NCBI RefSeq assembly: GCF_025766255.1
Contig: NW_026516674.1
Span: forward strand, 62,001-126,000
Length of the DNA stretch: 64,000 nt
Direction: 5' to 3'
Origin: Zychaea mexicana
Lineage: Eukaryota > Mucoromycota > Mucoromycetes > Mucorales > Lichtheimiaceae
Positions 11,087-23,200 of the stretch are shown piece by piece; the first letter of the stretch is position 1; the number at the start of each line of letters is the position of its first letter. The notes beneath the pieces were generated by a model. It searched no databases, was not told the DNA's origin, and worked only from the letters and a program-made list of their open reading frames with translations. Both the position numbers and the translations under genes were made by a program.

Positions 11087-12634
11087 TATTCTGGTATATT
11101 GCGTGAAAAGAGGAGTAGACAGTAGAAATAAAGAGAAAACGGAAAAAAAGAAGAGAAGAGAAGTCTGTGTCCTTTAAGAAGACAAAAAGAAAAAGATACA
11201 AAATGATAAGTGCATGTTAAGCACAGTAAATCGTCGTGGCTGTTGTATCCCTTCTTCTTCAATTCCTTTTTTTTTTGGGGGGGGGGTTGTAAGAAAAAGG
11301 GGAGATAGTGACCAAGTAGAGAATTTTAAAACGAAACAGCGGGAGAGACAGGAATCTGAAGCTTCCGCTTACAAAAACGTGATAATCGCTCTCGCAGAAA
11401 GAGGGTGGCTCAACTAAGCCTAGTAGTACTCTTCAACCCACACACGCTATGGGAGAGAGAGAGGCAACGCACCCACAAAAACACACGCTCTTTTGATTCG
11501 GACCCCACACTCCACTGTATAATTTGTTTTACTTTACAGATTATGCTTTTTAAAAACAGACCTGCTTTTCCATATCCGAGTGCATCAAAGGAGGAAAGAA
11601 TGGAGATAAGGATCGTGTTTAATACGCCGTCAGAGGGACGTCGAGATGGTTTCCTAATTAAGTAAACCACCGTTTGTGTATCCGCTGGCGGGCGTGAAGT
11701 GGGGGGGGGAAGGCATTTGAGGGAGATAACGCTGGGGCCAGATCACGGACCAAAAAAAAAGTCAGATGCTGGCTGAAGATTGGGCAGTTAACTTAACAAA
11801 CAACTGTTATCAATTCCAAACTGCGCTTAATCGACGAGGAAATAACAAACAACCACCACCACAACACAAGAGCATCCGGAAAGAGAGAGGCACTGTGAGA
11901 CATATGATTGTCAATCCTCGGAACCAGCTGGTGTCGTCGTCGTTGTCTTCCACGTCTTCTGGTGGCTTCCTTAGAAGAGACCACTCGCACTTGATAACAT
12001 GTCTGTTATCTCTCCCTTCCTCCCTCCGTCTCCCTTTCTGAGATAGTAGTTCAGCTGGTCGAACAGATATCCACACCATAGTTCACACTCAACAGAAAAC
12101 CAAACAGGCAAAGAGCTGCTGTGTTCTGTTCCACCTGGATCCAACAGACCAATCCCTAAAAAAACCTTATCCTGATCGCTCCGTTAGTTATTTATCGTAT
12201 ACCTCAGATGAGAGGGTTCAGCAATATGGCAATTAGCAGCTTTGCTCGATTGTCGGATAAAGTCCTTGCTTTTTTCCTGCGCGACTGAATCCTTATCAAA
12301 CAATAATCCTTATTTACAAGATTAGCCCTTGCTGCTTAGCTTTCACGCCATTCTTTAGACATATATAAACTCTACCAAAGGAACCGTCCTTTTTGTTTTT
12401 TATCTTCCTTACTTTGGCTTATCAGTTTTAACAAACAACCTTCTTCTTCATCTCATATACTTTGGGGCTTGTACTTGTCGCCAACCTTTTCCCTTCTACA
12501 TACTACATCACAAAGTTCATCGTCTCTCTGTTTGGACTTGATCTATATATCTTTTTCTATTATTGTATATATTGAACTTCCATATAATCCACTCTAAACA
12601 TACTACACCCATATATTTCCAATACCATTGCAAA
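11087..12634. promoter_or_regulatory. Divergent nitrate reductase / nitrate transporter promoter region
   Basis: 1.55 kb between the start codons of nitrate reductase (minus) and transporter 1 (plus). GATA cores recur, for example 11605-11609, 11725-11729, 11807-11811, 11993-11997, 12006-12010 and further copies near 12166, 12255 and 12291. Two G-tracts (around 11275-11287 and 11700-11709) and a pyrimidine-rich stretch before the transporter ATG are visible. By analogy with niiA-niaD of Aspergillus this would be the main nitrogen-control region (GATA factor plus a nitrate-specific activator). The analogy is inference; I cannot recognise a NirA-type site. Confidence 0.55.
11993..12010. promoter_or_regulatory. 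GATA inverted repeat (candidate AreA/NIT2-type site)
   Basis: The sequence GATAACatgtctGTTATC is a perfect inverted repeat of six bases with a six-base spacer. It places two GATA-factor cores head to head in the middle of the divergent promoter. Closely spaced paired GATA sites are known to be favoured by fungal nitrogen GATA factors. Function here is inferred. Confidence 0.5.
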
Positions 12635-14389
12635 ATGATTCAAGTATTCGCTAAGCGTCTTCTGCTTGATCAACATGGCAAAGCTACCAACTTTCGGCTC
12701 CATACTTTGCAGTTCCCGCATATGAGAGCTTTGCATCTTGTAAGTTTTGGCACCGTATATTGTAATGCTACATATATCATGCATCAACAAATTGGCATTC
12801 ACAAACTAATCCAATATAAATTTTATAGGCCTGGTTGAGCTTTATGGTAGCGTTCATGTCATGGTACGCTATTCCTCCTATTGTCTATCACATTGCTGAA
12901 GATTTGGGTATCTCTTCTGTGGAAATCTATGATTCCAACATGGCAGCCGTCTCTATCACCATCGTCGCTCGTCTCGTAGTCGGTCCGCTCTGTGAGCGCT
13001 ATGGTCCTCGTCGAGTGATGGCTTTAATCTTGGTTTGCGGTTCCATTCCTTGCGGTATGACAGGTCTGATCACTAATGGTGCCGGTCTCATTGGCCTTCG
13101 GTAAGCAAGCATTATATTACAAGCTCTTACTTTTGATCTTTATAACATACGTATATATAGAGAGTGAGAGAGACTGACACCCTGAGCGGATACTAACAAA
13201 TGCTCCATTGTATCATAGATGTGTCATTGGTATTCTCGGCGCCACATTTGTTCCTTGCCAGTTCTGGACAACCCAAATGTTTGCTCCTTCTGTTCTTGGC
13301 ACAGCCAATGCCATGTCGGCTGGTTGGGGCAACATGGGTGCCGGTATCACCTATCTCTTAATGCCTGCCATATATGACGGTATTCTCTCGCATACCACTA
13401 ATGCGATCGCCTGGCGCACTACCTTTATCATTCCTTGCTGCATTTGTCTCCTCGTGGCCGGTCTCGACTTTTTCTGTGCCACTGACACTCCTCACGGCGA
13501 TTGGTTGAAATTGCGTGGTTCAGAACAAGACTCCAGCAACGCGTCATCCAGTGAAGTCTCTAGCACGGACGAAAATCCCGACCCAAAGGCAGAAAAAGGT
13601 CAGCAGCACGTCGTCGCCGCCAACCCTGTTGTGTCTGAAGGCACCGTCAGCCTTGAAAAGGGTGCCTTTACAGGCGTTGAAGAAAAGGGCGCTTTTACAG
13701 GCGTTGAAGATAGTGAATCGCTCCAAGACGTCAAGAGGAACGAATCGATCAAGGATGCCTTCTTTGGTTTCCTGTGCGTGCTCTGCAAGCCAGCCGTATT
13801 GATTATGATTGTCCATTACGCATGCTCCTTTGGAACTGAACTTGCTGTTGATAACGTCATTGGTCAAGTCTTCCGCGAACAGTTTGCTCTGGATAATTCA
13901 ACTGCTTCTTACATTGGTTCGATTTTTGGTCTGCTCAACATCGTCTCGCGTTTGTCAGGTGGCCTCTTTTCCGATTATTTGGCCAAGCGATATTATTTAT
14001 CCGGTCGCATTCTTGCACACTGCATCTGCATGGTTCTAGAAGGCATCTTTTTGATCGCCTTTAGCTTCAGTCTCGTCAACTTGACCACAGCTATTGTCCT
14101 CATGATCTTCTTCTCGTTCTTCGTCCAGGCCGTCTGTGGCTCTACTTTTGGTATTGTTCCCTTTGTCGATCCACTCAACAATGGCAAAGTCATGGGTATC
14201 GTTGGTGCCGGTGGCAACCTGGGTGGCCTTATTTTCAACTTGATGTTCCGCGAATTCTCCAGTAACTTTGAAAGTGCCTTTTTGTGTCTTGGTTGCATTG
14301 CTCTTGGAACTGGTCTTATTGGTAATGCCATTCTGCGCGTCCAAGGCAAGATGATTTGGCACTGCTTCAATGGCAAACATGCTGCTTAA
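12635..14389 (+). CDS. Nitrate/nitrite transporter 1 (NNP/NRT2/CrnA family, MFS)
   Basis: High-affinity nitrate importer of the plasma membrane, 12 predicted membrane helices. Three exons join in phase (12635-12739, 12829-13100, 13219-14389), giving 515 residues. NNP signatures are present twice: SAGWGNMGAGIT in helix 5 and VGAGGNLGGL in helix 11. Both substrate-site arginines are in place, in TIVARLVVG (helix 2) and NIVSRLSGG (helix 8), and the MFS motif CERYGPRR follows helix 2. The central cytosolic loop is long, acidic and phosphorylatable, as in fungal CrnA. It contains a tandem 8-residue duplication of EKGAFTGV. The gene is divergent from nitrate reductase. Exon 1 and intron 1 are nearly identical to those of the second transporter 4.3 kb downstream. 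Confidence 0.95.
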
Positions 14390-16942
14390 AGGGGTCTATC
14401 GAGATCTCTTCTCTCCTTCTTTCCCTCCTAAAATACTATGGCGCAGCACTACTGTTCCACTCTTGCTCTCCATCATACGAACACATCTCCACCCCTTTAT
14501 GGGCTTATTTGCATACATGCATTTTTCCTTTGGTATCTTGATCCCTTACTTCGTCAAAATCCTCCTTTCCTTTTGAAGTTTATTTATTCGCTTGTTACAC
14601 GCAAACATTTCTTTTTTGGCTTTGCCCTTTTTTTTTATTATACCTCTTGCCTTTCTTTTATTTTCCTCTGTGTAATTATTTATTACTGTATTCTTTGGCT
14701 TTCCTCATATTTACTAAACGGAAATCTTATTATTTTGTACAATGTTACGTATATATACATATCTCAATAAAGTATTGATCAGCAACAATATACATAAATA
14801 TAGGTGCGCTTTCTTATTTATGATATCAGTCCAAATCTGGAATGTGGAGCATCTTTCGCAGAACGTGACCATCTCCACATATCATCGGATTCAGCATGAC
14901 CATCGCAATAGCATTACTGTAATGCCACTGGAGATGAAAATCAGTGCCATGCAGAAACGGTTACGCTTTAGTTCACTCTTTCCTCTTGATGTTAGTTTTT
15001 TTCTGGAAAATTCCCTGTGTTAAATTAAGAAACGGATTCAAAGCCGATACTTATAATCTTGATCATTCTTATCAAAGAAAAAATTATGCATAGAGATAAG
15101 AAAACGCCTTTCTCTTTTGAAATACACCCATGCCCATCATGGTGTTACTAATACTATTATCACATATCATATGATTTCAATAGTACGTGCGAGCACTTGC
15201 AAGAAGATAGAAAAATGAAGTATTCTCCTTGAAGTGTGTGCAAATAGCACATACGATACCATACTACCGGAATGAGTACTCACCAGAAGGTAATTCAACA
15301 GAAAATGATACTATGATCAGCACAACTTTTTCAAAGCACCTGCTTATAAGTATAGTCGAGTTCCTCATTAGGCAATTATATACCACAGCCATTATAGTTG
15401 CCTAGAAACTAGAACATTCGCCGACTGTGCTACAGAAGGAGCGGCACCACTCTTGTATGTTGATAGTAACAGACGGTGCTAGCGCTAGGTACATTAAACG
15501 TTGTTGCTCACTAAGCTATATCATAAAATATCAGAGATGAATATGCGTTATTATTTTAACAATTGAATACATCACTGGCGCAATACTACTGCTGCGCCCA
15601 TTTATACAATTTTCAAGGATTAAGCATTGAGGGCCCTTGTTCTGATTTATAATTGGTATGAAGATCAGACTTAAGGAGAAAAACTTAACTATAGATAAGT
15701 TGGCGTAGGGTACTACTACTGCTGCCGTTGTGTGCATGTAGTACGTATTCGTACATATCCCTTTACAAAAATTATACCAAGATGAAATAAAAATTCTATA
15801 TGAAATGACGACGGGAGTAACGCGGGAACAGAAATACATATCATATGGCTGGAATAAATGAAAGCTGTAAAAACAGATATGCTAATAGTGCTTCAGTCTA
15901 GCAGTATATACAGTACTGCTATTGTTGGAATAAAACTACTGCTACTGTACGACTAAGCCAGTTAGTCCATAATTACATCGAATAAAGTTGGGATAAAGAG
16001 TTACTATCATAAACTGGAAATAAAAATATATCTCCAAAATGCTTATGGTAAAATCAGAATATAAGCTGAACTACCACACATATAGGTCGGGTGGAGCTGT
16101 TAGAAAAGCTAACTACACTCCCAATCCATCACTGGGTATCATCAGAGACAAGATTCTACTCTGACATATGCATAGCTGTAAGTACGTCCGCGGGAATCGG
16201 TCTTCCTGCCTCCGGGGCGCCCCTGCGATCGCAAAAACATAGATACAAGGGAGAACCGGGATTATATATGGTAGAAAAAAAGAACTGGTAGTATCAAGAA
16301 GGACAAATCATGGTCACCGTCATCTTTGTCCGTCCTTTGTAATTCCTTAAAGAACGTAACGATGACCACACGTAGAGCAGGCGAATATGATCACCGGTAT
16401 AATCTTGAGATTGGTGTTTGTCGATCACTTATCATGGAACAAGAGCCCGTGTTGATCTTTTTTGTGTTTTTAGGGCTATTGGTGCTGTTTGGCTCATCGT
16501 GCTGCGTTGATGCAGACCCTGCGGTGCAGTCGATGGTCGGTCCCCTTGAAAGGAAACATCTTGCTGAAGTTCCCCGTCACTACCTACAATTCTCAGGAGA
16601 AGGAGGGCTAACAATGTGATTTTCATACTTCATCATGCTTTTATATATGCTCTCAGAGGATGATATAGGCTTTTTTTTATTGTATCGCACTACTTTAAAG
16701 TTGATATCATCACACTACCCTACATATTCGAGTTAAAACCTCCGTTTTTTGTTTTATATATCCTATAAAAAGAAACTGTCATTCGCTGGAAAGAAAAAAC
16801 GCCTTCCCAGAATTTTTTCGAAACCCAAAATTTATTTATTAGAGTTACTACATCTGTAATACACCATCTGAAAAATCTACTTTTTTTACATATCGTCACT
16901 CCCAAACACCGTTACATACAACAATACTGATCTATATTAAAA
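14390..16942. other. 2.55 kb spacer between the tandem nitrate transporters
   Basis: AT-rich with scattered more GC-rich patches (about 16185-16225 and 16480-16570). It should hold the 3' UTR of transporter 1 and the promoter of transporter 2; GATA/TATC cores occur, but no clear element stands out. Two overlapping small frames near 16432-16626, one on each strand, have hydrophobic N-termini and are discussed in the findings. No tRNA or transposon end was recognised. Confidence 0.4.
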
Positions 16943-18644
16943 ATGCCATTATTTGCCAGACGACTTTTGCTTGACCAGCATGGCAAGGCTACCAACTTTC
17001 GGCTTCATACTTTGCAGTTCCCGCATATGAGAGCTTTGCATTTTGTGAGTTTTGACACCGTATATATCATGCATCAACAAACTGACATTCATATCTGACA
17101 CAACAATTCTAATAATTTATAGGCCTGGTTGAGCTTCATGGTCGCATTCATAGCCTGGTATGCAATCCCTCCGATTGTTTACGACATGTCTGTAGATTTG
17201 GGTCTTACCTCCATGGATATCTTTAACTCAAACATGGCTGTCGTTTCAATCACGATCGTCGCTCGTCTTGTTGTCGGTCCGCTTTGTGAACGTTATGGTC
17301 CTCGTAGAGTAATGGCTGGTATTTTGGTATGTGGTGCCATCCCTTGTGGTTTGACAGGTCTGATCACCAATGGTGCCGGTTTGATTGCTCTTCGGTAAGC
17401 AAAGCGTTCATCATTTTTGCCGATTCGAGGCATGTATAATAAACATACTAATCGTCTTCACGACCATCAATAAAACAAACAGTGCAGTCATCGGTATTCT
17501 CGGTGCCACATTTGTTCCTTGTCAATTTTGGACCACCCAAATGTTTGCTCCATCTGTTGTTGGAACTGCCAATGCCATATCAGCGGGTTGGGGTAACATG
17601 GGTGGCGGTATCACGTATCTTCTGATGCCTACTATCTACGAATGCATCCACTCTTTCGCTAGTAACGCCGTTGCTTGGCGCGTCACCTTTATTGTTCCTA
17701 CAATCATTTGCCTCATTGTTGCCGCCCTTGATTATTTCTGCTCAACGGACACACCTAATGGCGATTGGTTAGAACTGCGTCGAGCCGATCAACAACGTGA
17801 CTCTAAATGGGCATCAGGCATTGATGCCAGGAGTAGCACGGACGAAGAAGAAATCGACCTTGGAAAAGGGCACCATAATCACAATACTATATATCCTGCG
17901 GATGTGGCTACAATCACTACGACGGCTGCTGCTAGTAACGAAAGGACCATGCTTGCAGAAGAAGACGGCGAATCCATTGAAGATGTGAAGAGGGATGAAA
18001 CCGTCAAAGAGGCGTGTATTGGTTTCTTTCGCACACTCTGCAAGCCACCCGTGCTGATCATGATTGCCCATTATGCTTGTTCCTTTGGTACCGAGCTTGC
18101 CGTCGATAATGTTATCGGTCAAGTCTTCCGTGAAGAACACAATATGGATAATTCAACAGCATCCTACATTGGCTCTATCTTCGGCTTGCTCAATATCGTT
18201 TCGCGTCTATCCGGCGGCATCTTTTCCGACTTCATGTCTGAGCAGTTTCATGTCTCTGGCCGCATCCTTGCCCACTGCATTTGTATGATATTGGAAGGCA
18301 TCTTTCTGATCGGGTTTGGCCGTGGTCTGGACAACCTACCTACTGCTATCATGACCTTGGTCTTTTTCTCCTTTTTCGTGCAGGTTGTCTGCGGCACTTC
18401 CTTTGGTATTGTCCCATTCATTGACCCTCCAAACAGTGGCAAAGTCATAGGCATAGTAGGAGCTGGTGGTAACTTTGGTGGCCTTATCTTCAGCTTGATG
18501 TTCCGTGAATATGGTCATGATTGGAAAGGCGCATTTGTATGTCTCGGTTCTGTTGCCCTTGGTACTGGTCTCCTCGGCAATGCTCTTCTTAGTGTTCAAG
18601 GCAAAATGCTCTGGCACTGTTTCAATGGAAAACACAAAGCATAA
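16943..18644 (+). CDS. Nitrate/nitrite transporter 2 (NNP/NRT2/CrnA family, MFS)
   Basis: Tandem paralogue of transporter 1, with the same three-exon structure and identical intron positions and phases (16943-17044, 17123-17394, 17483-18644), giving 511 residues. Both NNP signatures (SAGWGNMGGGIT and VGAGGNFGGL) and the arginines of TIVARLVVG and NIVSRLSGG are kept, so it should be functional. The central loop differs strongly: it is His/Asn-rich and lacks the EKGAFTGV duplication. Synonymous divergence in exons 2 and 3 is clear, so the duplication is not very recent, yet exon 1 and intron 1 are almost the same. Two transporters with differing affinity or regulation are common in fungi; which is which cannot be told here. 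Confidence 0.95.
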
Positions 18645-19573
18645 TAGGCTGGCACTACTCACTCCCTCATCTATGTTCGCAACCCCCTTACTACTCTCTC
18701 ACGCCATATTACTACTTATACATAATGCACGGTTGTCATTTCTCATGCTGCCGGCTTATCGAATGCATGCATTCGGCACGATTTTCTACCCATCCCCCTT
18801 ATTGCCTGTTCTCTTTTTTTTTGCATTTTTTGGGTACCTCCTTTTTTTTTCAACATTGTATTTAGCCGTTATAATACTTTATTCATTAGTTTATGCAGTC
18901 CCTATACCTAACGTAAAAGCACTTTGTGCTTCCTATCTTTCTATTTTTCAGCCCATCTTCACAAAGTTATACTACTTAGCTCTCTCGATGGTGCTTACCA
19001 CTCTCCTTTTTTTTAACTTCCCCGAAGACGAGGCTTAGTTTACTACTATACTATGTATATACAACAACACACAACTTAATTTATAATATTCTAAACTACA
19101 ATGATGCATTCGCATGTGTACTACCAGATTCAGCCATGTGTAATGTTGCTTCTCTCGAACTCGATCCGATTTCAGGGGAACAGGGTCAAAGATACGTTAA
19201 TCTCGATCGCGCTACTCGTTCTTGAACCAGGAGAAGAAATACCTAGTTCGATCCGTAAGTCCTTGTAATTTACATTTTTTAACTGATGGTTCTATATCAA
19301 CAGATTTAAGCGATTCGACAGCTATATCTACGAACTCTTCTGGTCGCGTAATATCTTGTGGACAGTCCTTCTAACACGGCAAGCACGTAATACTCGCACT
19401 GAGCTAGCGGTTTTGTCTACTTTTGCGTTGTTGATAGTATCTCGAAGAAACAGTTTGATGAAACATAACAAGGAGAAAGGTTTGAGTGTGAGATAGAAAA
19501 TTTGCGACTTCATGTTTCTCATGCTTCGGAGTCGTTGCTACTTTACGGCTTTCCTTCATTTTTTCACACGACC
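18645..19573. other. Intergenic region between transporter 2 and the acetyltransferase gene
   Basis: About 930 bp. The first 400 bp after the transporter stop are pyrimidine-rich, typical of 3' flanks here. An open frame running to 19038 is an out-of-frame extension overlapping the transporter 3' end and is not supported. Nothing else recognised; the last 300 bp likely contain the acetyltransferase promoter. Confidence 0.4.
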
Positions 19574-20116
19574 ATGGCAGCATTTCGCATCGAATGTGCG
19601 ACAAACCACAATTTTGATACCAAGCAATTCAAGCAACTTGTAGTACTGTTCCAAGAGTTGTCTTCAGCTGCAACCGAAGAGACTGTACGCGGTGCGTTAG
19701 ACTCGCCACAAAATAGAGTGCTCGTCGCCATTCTTAATGATGATGCCGCTCCTACTCCGTCATCCATTGCTGGTGCCCTCACTGTGGCCATGACGCCGTG
19801 TGCTTCGGGAATCCGCGTTCATATTGAAGACGTTGTCGTTAGTACACGTTGGCGTCGCCAAGGAATAGCAACCCTATTACTTAAAGAAGCAATCCAACGC
19901 GCCACCCATGAATTCCATGCAAGAACAATTGATTTGACAAGCAGACCGGTTCGAGACGCTGCAAATAATCTGTACCGAAAATTGGGTTTTGTACAAAGGG
20001 AAACTAATGTTTACAGATATGAATTGGAACATAAGGTATGGAGAAATAACGATGTATATACACGTAAGAAAAGATTGAGAGAGAGAGAAAGAGAAGAGAG
20101 CGTGAGTGTCGATTAA
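19574..20116 (+). CDS. GNAT-family N-acetyltransferase
   Basis: Single-exon gene of 180 residues. The GNAT core is clear: a strand-loop-helix ending IEDVVVSTRWRRQGIATLLL, whose R-R-Q-G-I-A is the acetyl-CoA pyrophosphate loop (R/Q-x-x-G-x-G/A), and a C-terminal AANNLYRKLGFVQRETN motif typical of the last part of the fold. The substrate cannot be deduced. The ATG at 19574 was chosen because the frame upstream lacks another ATG and the fold begins soon after it. The last ~25 residues are Arg/Glu-rich and outside the fold; a cryptic intron at the 3' end is possible. It converges on the next gene with only 128 bp between stops. No evident link with nitrate use. Confidence 0.8.
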   Translation: MAAFRIECATNHNFDTKQFKQLVVLFQELSSAATEETVRGALDSPQNRVLVAILNDDAAPTPSSIAGALTVAMTPCASGIRVHIEDVVVSTRWRRQGIATLLLKEAIQRATHEFHARTIDLTSRPVRDAANNLYRKLGFVQRETNVYRYELEHKVWRNNDVYTRKKRLREREREESVSVD

Positions 20117-20244
20117 AGGAATTAATCACACCATAATGGTGTTTGAAACATGTAGCAATAATAGCAACATCATTGTAATGTGAAAATGACGATGTTATGG
20201 GTTCGAGGTGTTAATCATGGGCTTCGGACGTTCCAATTCAAAAT

Positions 20245-23200
20245 CTATGACTCAGAATAAGAGAGCGATGCAGCCAACGCTTCAACTAGAAAATATGGAT
20301 GAGGATTGAATGACATTAATAACAAATTGATGCGTTTGTAATATATAATAATACTTACACCATGGAAATCCACCTTTCCTCCCCACAATTTTTAAGGTCG
20401 TCGCAATAAACTCGTTGGAACGATCAAAAGTCTTTTGCATCTCATCAACCATCGATCCGAAATTTTGCGAATCATTATCATCGTTATTAGCAAAGAGGTG
20501 GGCCAATTCAGGTACTACGTTCACAATTTTCAGGACAGCCTTGTGAACAGATTGGGTCTGTTTATTTTTTACCAGAAAAAGATCAGTATTTTTTTGTCTG
20601 TACACGTACAAAGAGGGCTTCTAAGAAAAATGTATGTACTTGCCTTATCTCCTAATAGACATCGATCTACAATTTTAGATACATAGTCGTTGTGAAGTTG
20701 AGCGATTTCATCTGCATCAACAGCGTCATCCACAGCCTTTCGGAACCGTATTGTTTCCGTATGCAGTATCTAAATTTAAACAGTTGTAAGCAAACAGTAT
20801 TTGTATTCTTATCCGGAAAAATAATATCCTACCGTAGTCATCACATAGCTCCAAAAAGCGTTGACAAACCATATCAGCTTCATTCGCATTGGGTATAATC
20901 GCATGTTCCGTCTGTCGTGTTGGAAGATCATTTTGCGATCCAGCAAATACTTTGCCCGTTTTAATTGCAGTAAAAAAGTGACGATGGTGCTATATTGTGT
21001 CAGTGTTGATTCTTTGATGAAGTTGTTAATCGGCCATGGTATCTGTTATATATTTGAGGATAACCAAAGTCAGATATCACTTGCTTGTGCTATCAACAAT
21101 GCCCATGCAATAAAAACAAAATGGTGAATAAGGGGAGTACTTACATGATACTCAAATCGAATCTGGCTCAAAAAATCCAGCTGCTGTTCGAATTTCAGAT
21201 AACTAGTAGAACTTCCGGGTAAATTCCATTCGACAGTAAGTTTGGCATCCATGAAAAGCTTGTCTATGGCGTCTTGCGTTAAAGGGTTGTTGATGTCCAT
21301 CTGTTTTTTATGTGAGAAGCATATATCGTTAGTATTGCTTATAGCATAGAGGATCCCATTACACAGTCATTGACACTGGCATGATAGCTGTAACATATAC
21401 TTGCTTCTGAAAACAATGATTCGCAGAAAACATGCATTAAGTTGGTATCTAACATCAAATATATTGATGCTATAGCTACAAGACACTCATTCAGCAAACC
21501 GTGACTTCGTAGAGCACCGTTGAGGTGACCAGTCGCTTGTTGGTAAGGGTATGTTAAGTATTTATCGAGGCATCGTGTTAAAGATTGATCGAATAAAAAC
21601 GGAACTTCATCAATTCCATCTTTGTTGTTGTTGTTGTCGTCGTCGTGACCATCGTCTCCAGAACTATGCTGATGGTGAGTTTCACGCTCAGGAACGTGTT
21701 GTTGTTCAGAAGCAAACAGTAAAGGAAGTCCTGCCCGCAAAAACGGATTTTTCATCCGCGACAGATTGCTCTCTGGTTTTTTGACAGTGCTTGAAGATAT
21801 GGCAGTAGTTTTGTTGTTACTGATGTTGTTGACTGCAACGACAGGTTTTGGCTCTGCAATGACGCTTCGTAAACATTCTTGAAAACTCTCGTTGTTGTTT
21901 GTCTACCGTACAAGTCATCCCGTAAGCCGATATTGTTCTTGATTGCTGTTGATGATATTTTCTTTTTGCTTTCCAAACATTTTTGCCTGGTTACTAACCT
22001 TGACGCCAAATTTCGATAAAATTATCACTGCTTTTCCAACAAACATGGTCCGTCTCAGGAAAGCTTGATCAAATAATGGACAAACATATAGACGGCGGTT
22101 ATATGATTCTCCGTCACGGTTGTTGCTGTGTGCGTGATAGCCATTAGACCAGAAGTCAGCAGTTTGGTCGTTGATGATTGACTCATTTCTATTCCTAATG
22201 TAAGAGGGAAAAACGATATTGCTTGCCGTTACATTAAAGAAACCAACCTAAAAGCTTCCCCAAAAGCCAAAAATTGAAGACACATACCGACTGATGAAAA
22301 ATTCCTGACAGCTATCGCCTTGAAGTGATGCACGGGATATCCAATCATCCAGCATACGACCGAAAGGTTTGATCGTTTCGCGAAATATAAAAAGCAACGT
22401 GTCGTATACATGGTTGTTGCCGGTTAATTGAGCATTAACAATGCCACTGTATAAACCATTCACAAGTTGTGTTGTAATACGTCGTGGGGTTATTGTGGAA
22501 GAGGCACGATCCAAATCTACATGACAAAGGCGTTAGCCATTTTTACTCAGTAGTTACGATTATTAATATAACTCAGAGCGAGATAAACGTAGAAGCAAAA
22601 AATATCGAGACTCTGTATAATTACCATTTATAGGACTATCGATAACCAATTCATAAATATCTCTGATTGCTTGTATTGGAGTAGCCAGAGTTTCTTTCAA
22701 TTGTAGTAAAGATATTACTGGCTGGTCTTCCTCTAGAATGAACGAGCGACGAGTTAAGTTTCCAGTAATGGTTATTTTAGTTATTAAGAAAAGAATGTAT
22801 GACTTTGGTTATCATTATGTAATATGCTTCATCTTATTACCATTTTCACCTTTACAATAGTTCACCTCAATATCAGAGATTGACAGTTCAAAATCCTGCA
22901 AGAGTTTGGTAACACAAATTGCAAAAGCTGTGCAAGTTTGACCAAATTTAATGCCGCTCGTTTCGTGTATGATTCTATTAATATAAAACGAGAACGGGAT
23001 TTCAGTGTGAATAAACTAAGCAAACCAATAATATGTGAGAGTGAGAAACGTATGCCTCTATTTACTTGTTACACCATTCGCGTAGATTATATATCATATT
23101 GCCATAATTGCATAGCTCGCTTAATATTCCAACAAAAGCATTATGACTGAGATGTTTTAGCTTTAACGATTGAGGATTGACCTACACATATATAAAGGTA

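Noticed and set aside
18505..19038. 177-codon plus-strand frame overlapping the end of transporter 2
   Set aside because: Its first third is an out-of-frame reading of the transporter coding sequence, and the rest is pyrimidine-rich 3' flank.
19100..19270. Possible tRNA-like B-box sequence (GTTCGATCC) near 19237
   Set aside because: No acceptor stem, A-box or cloverleaf could be found at suitable spacing.
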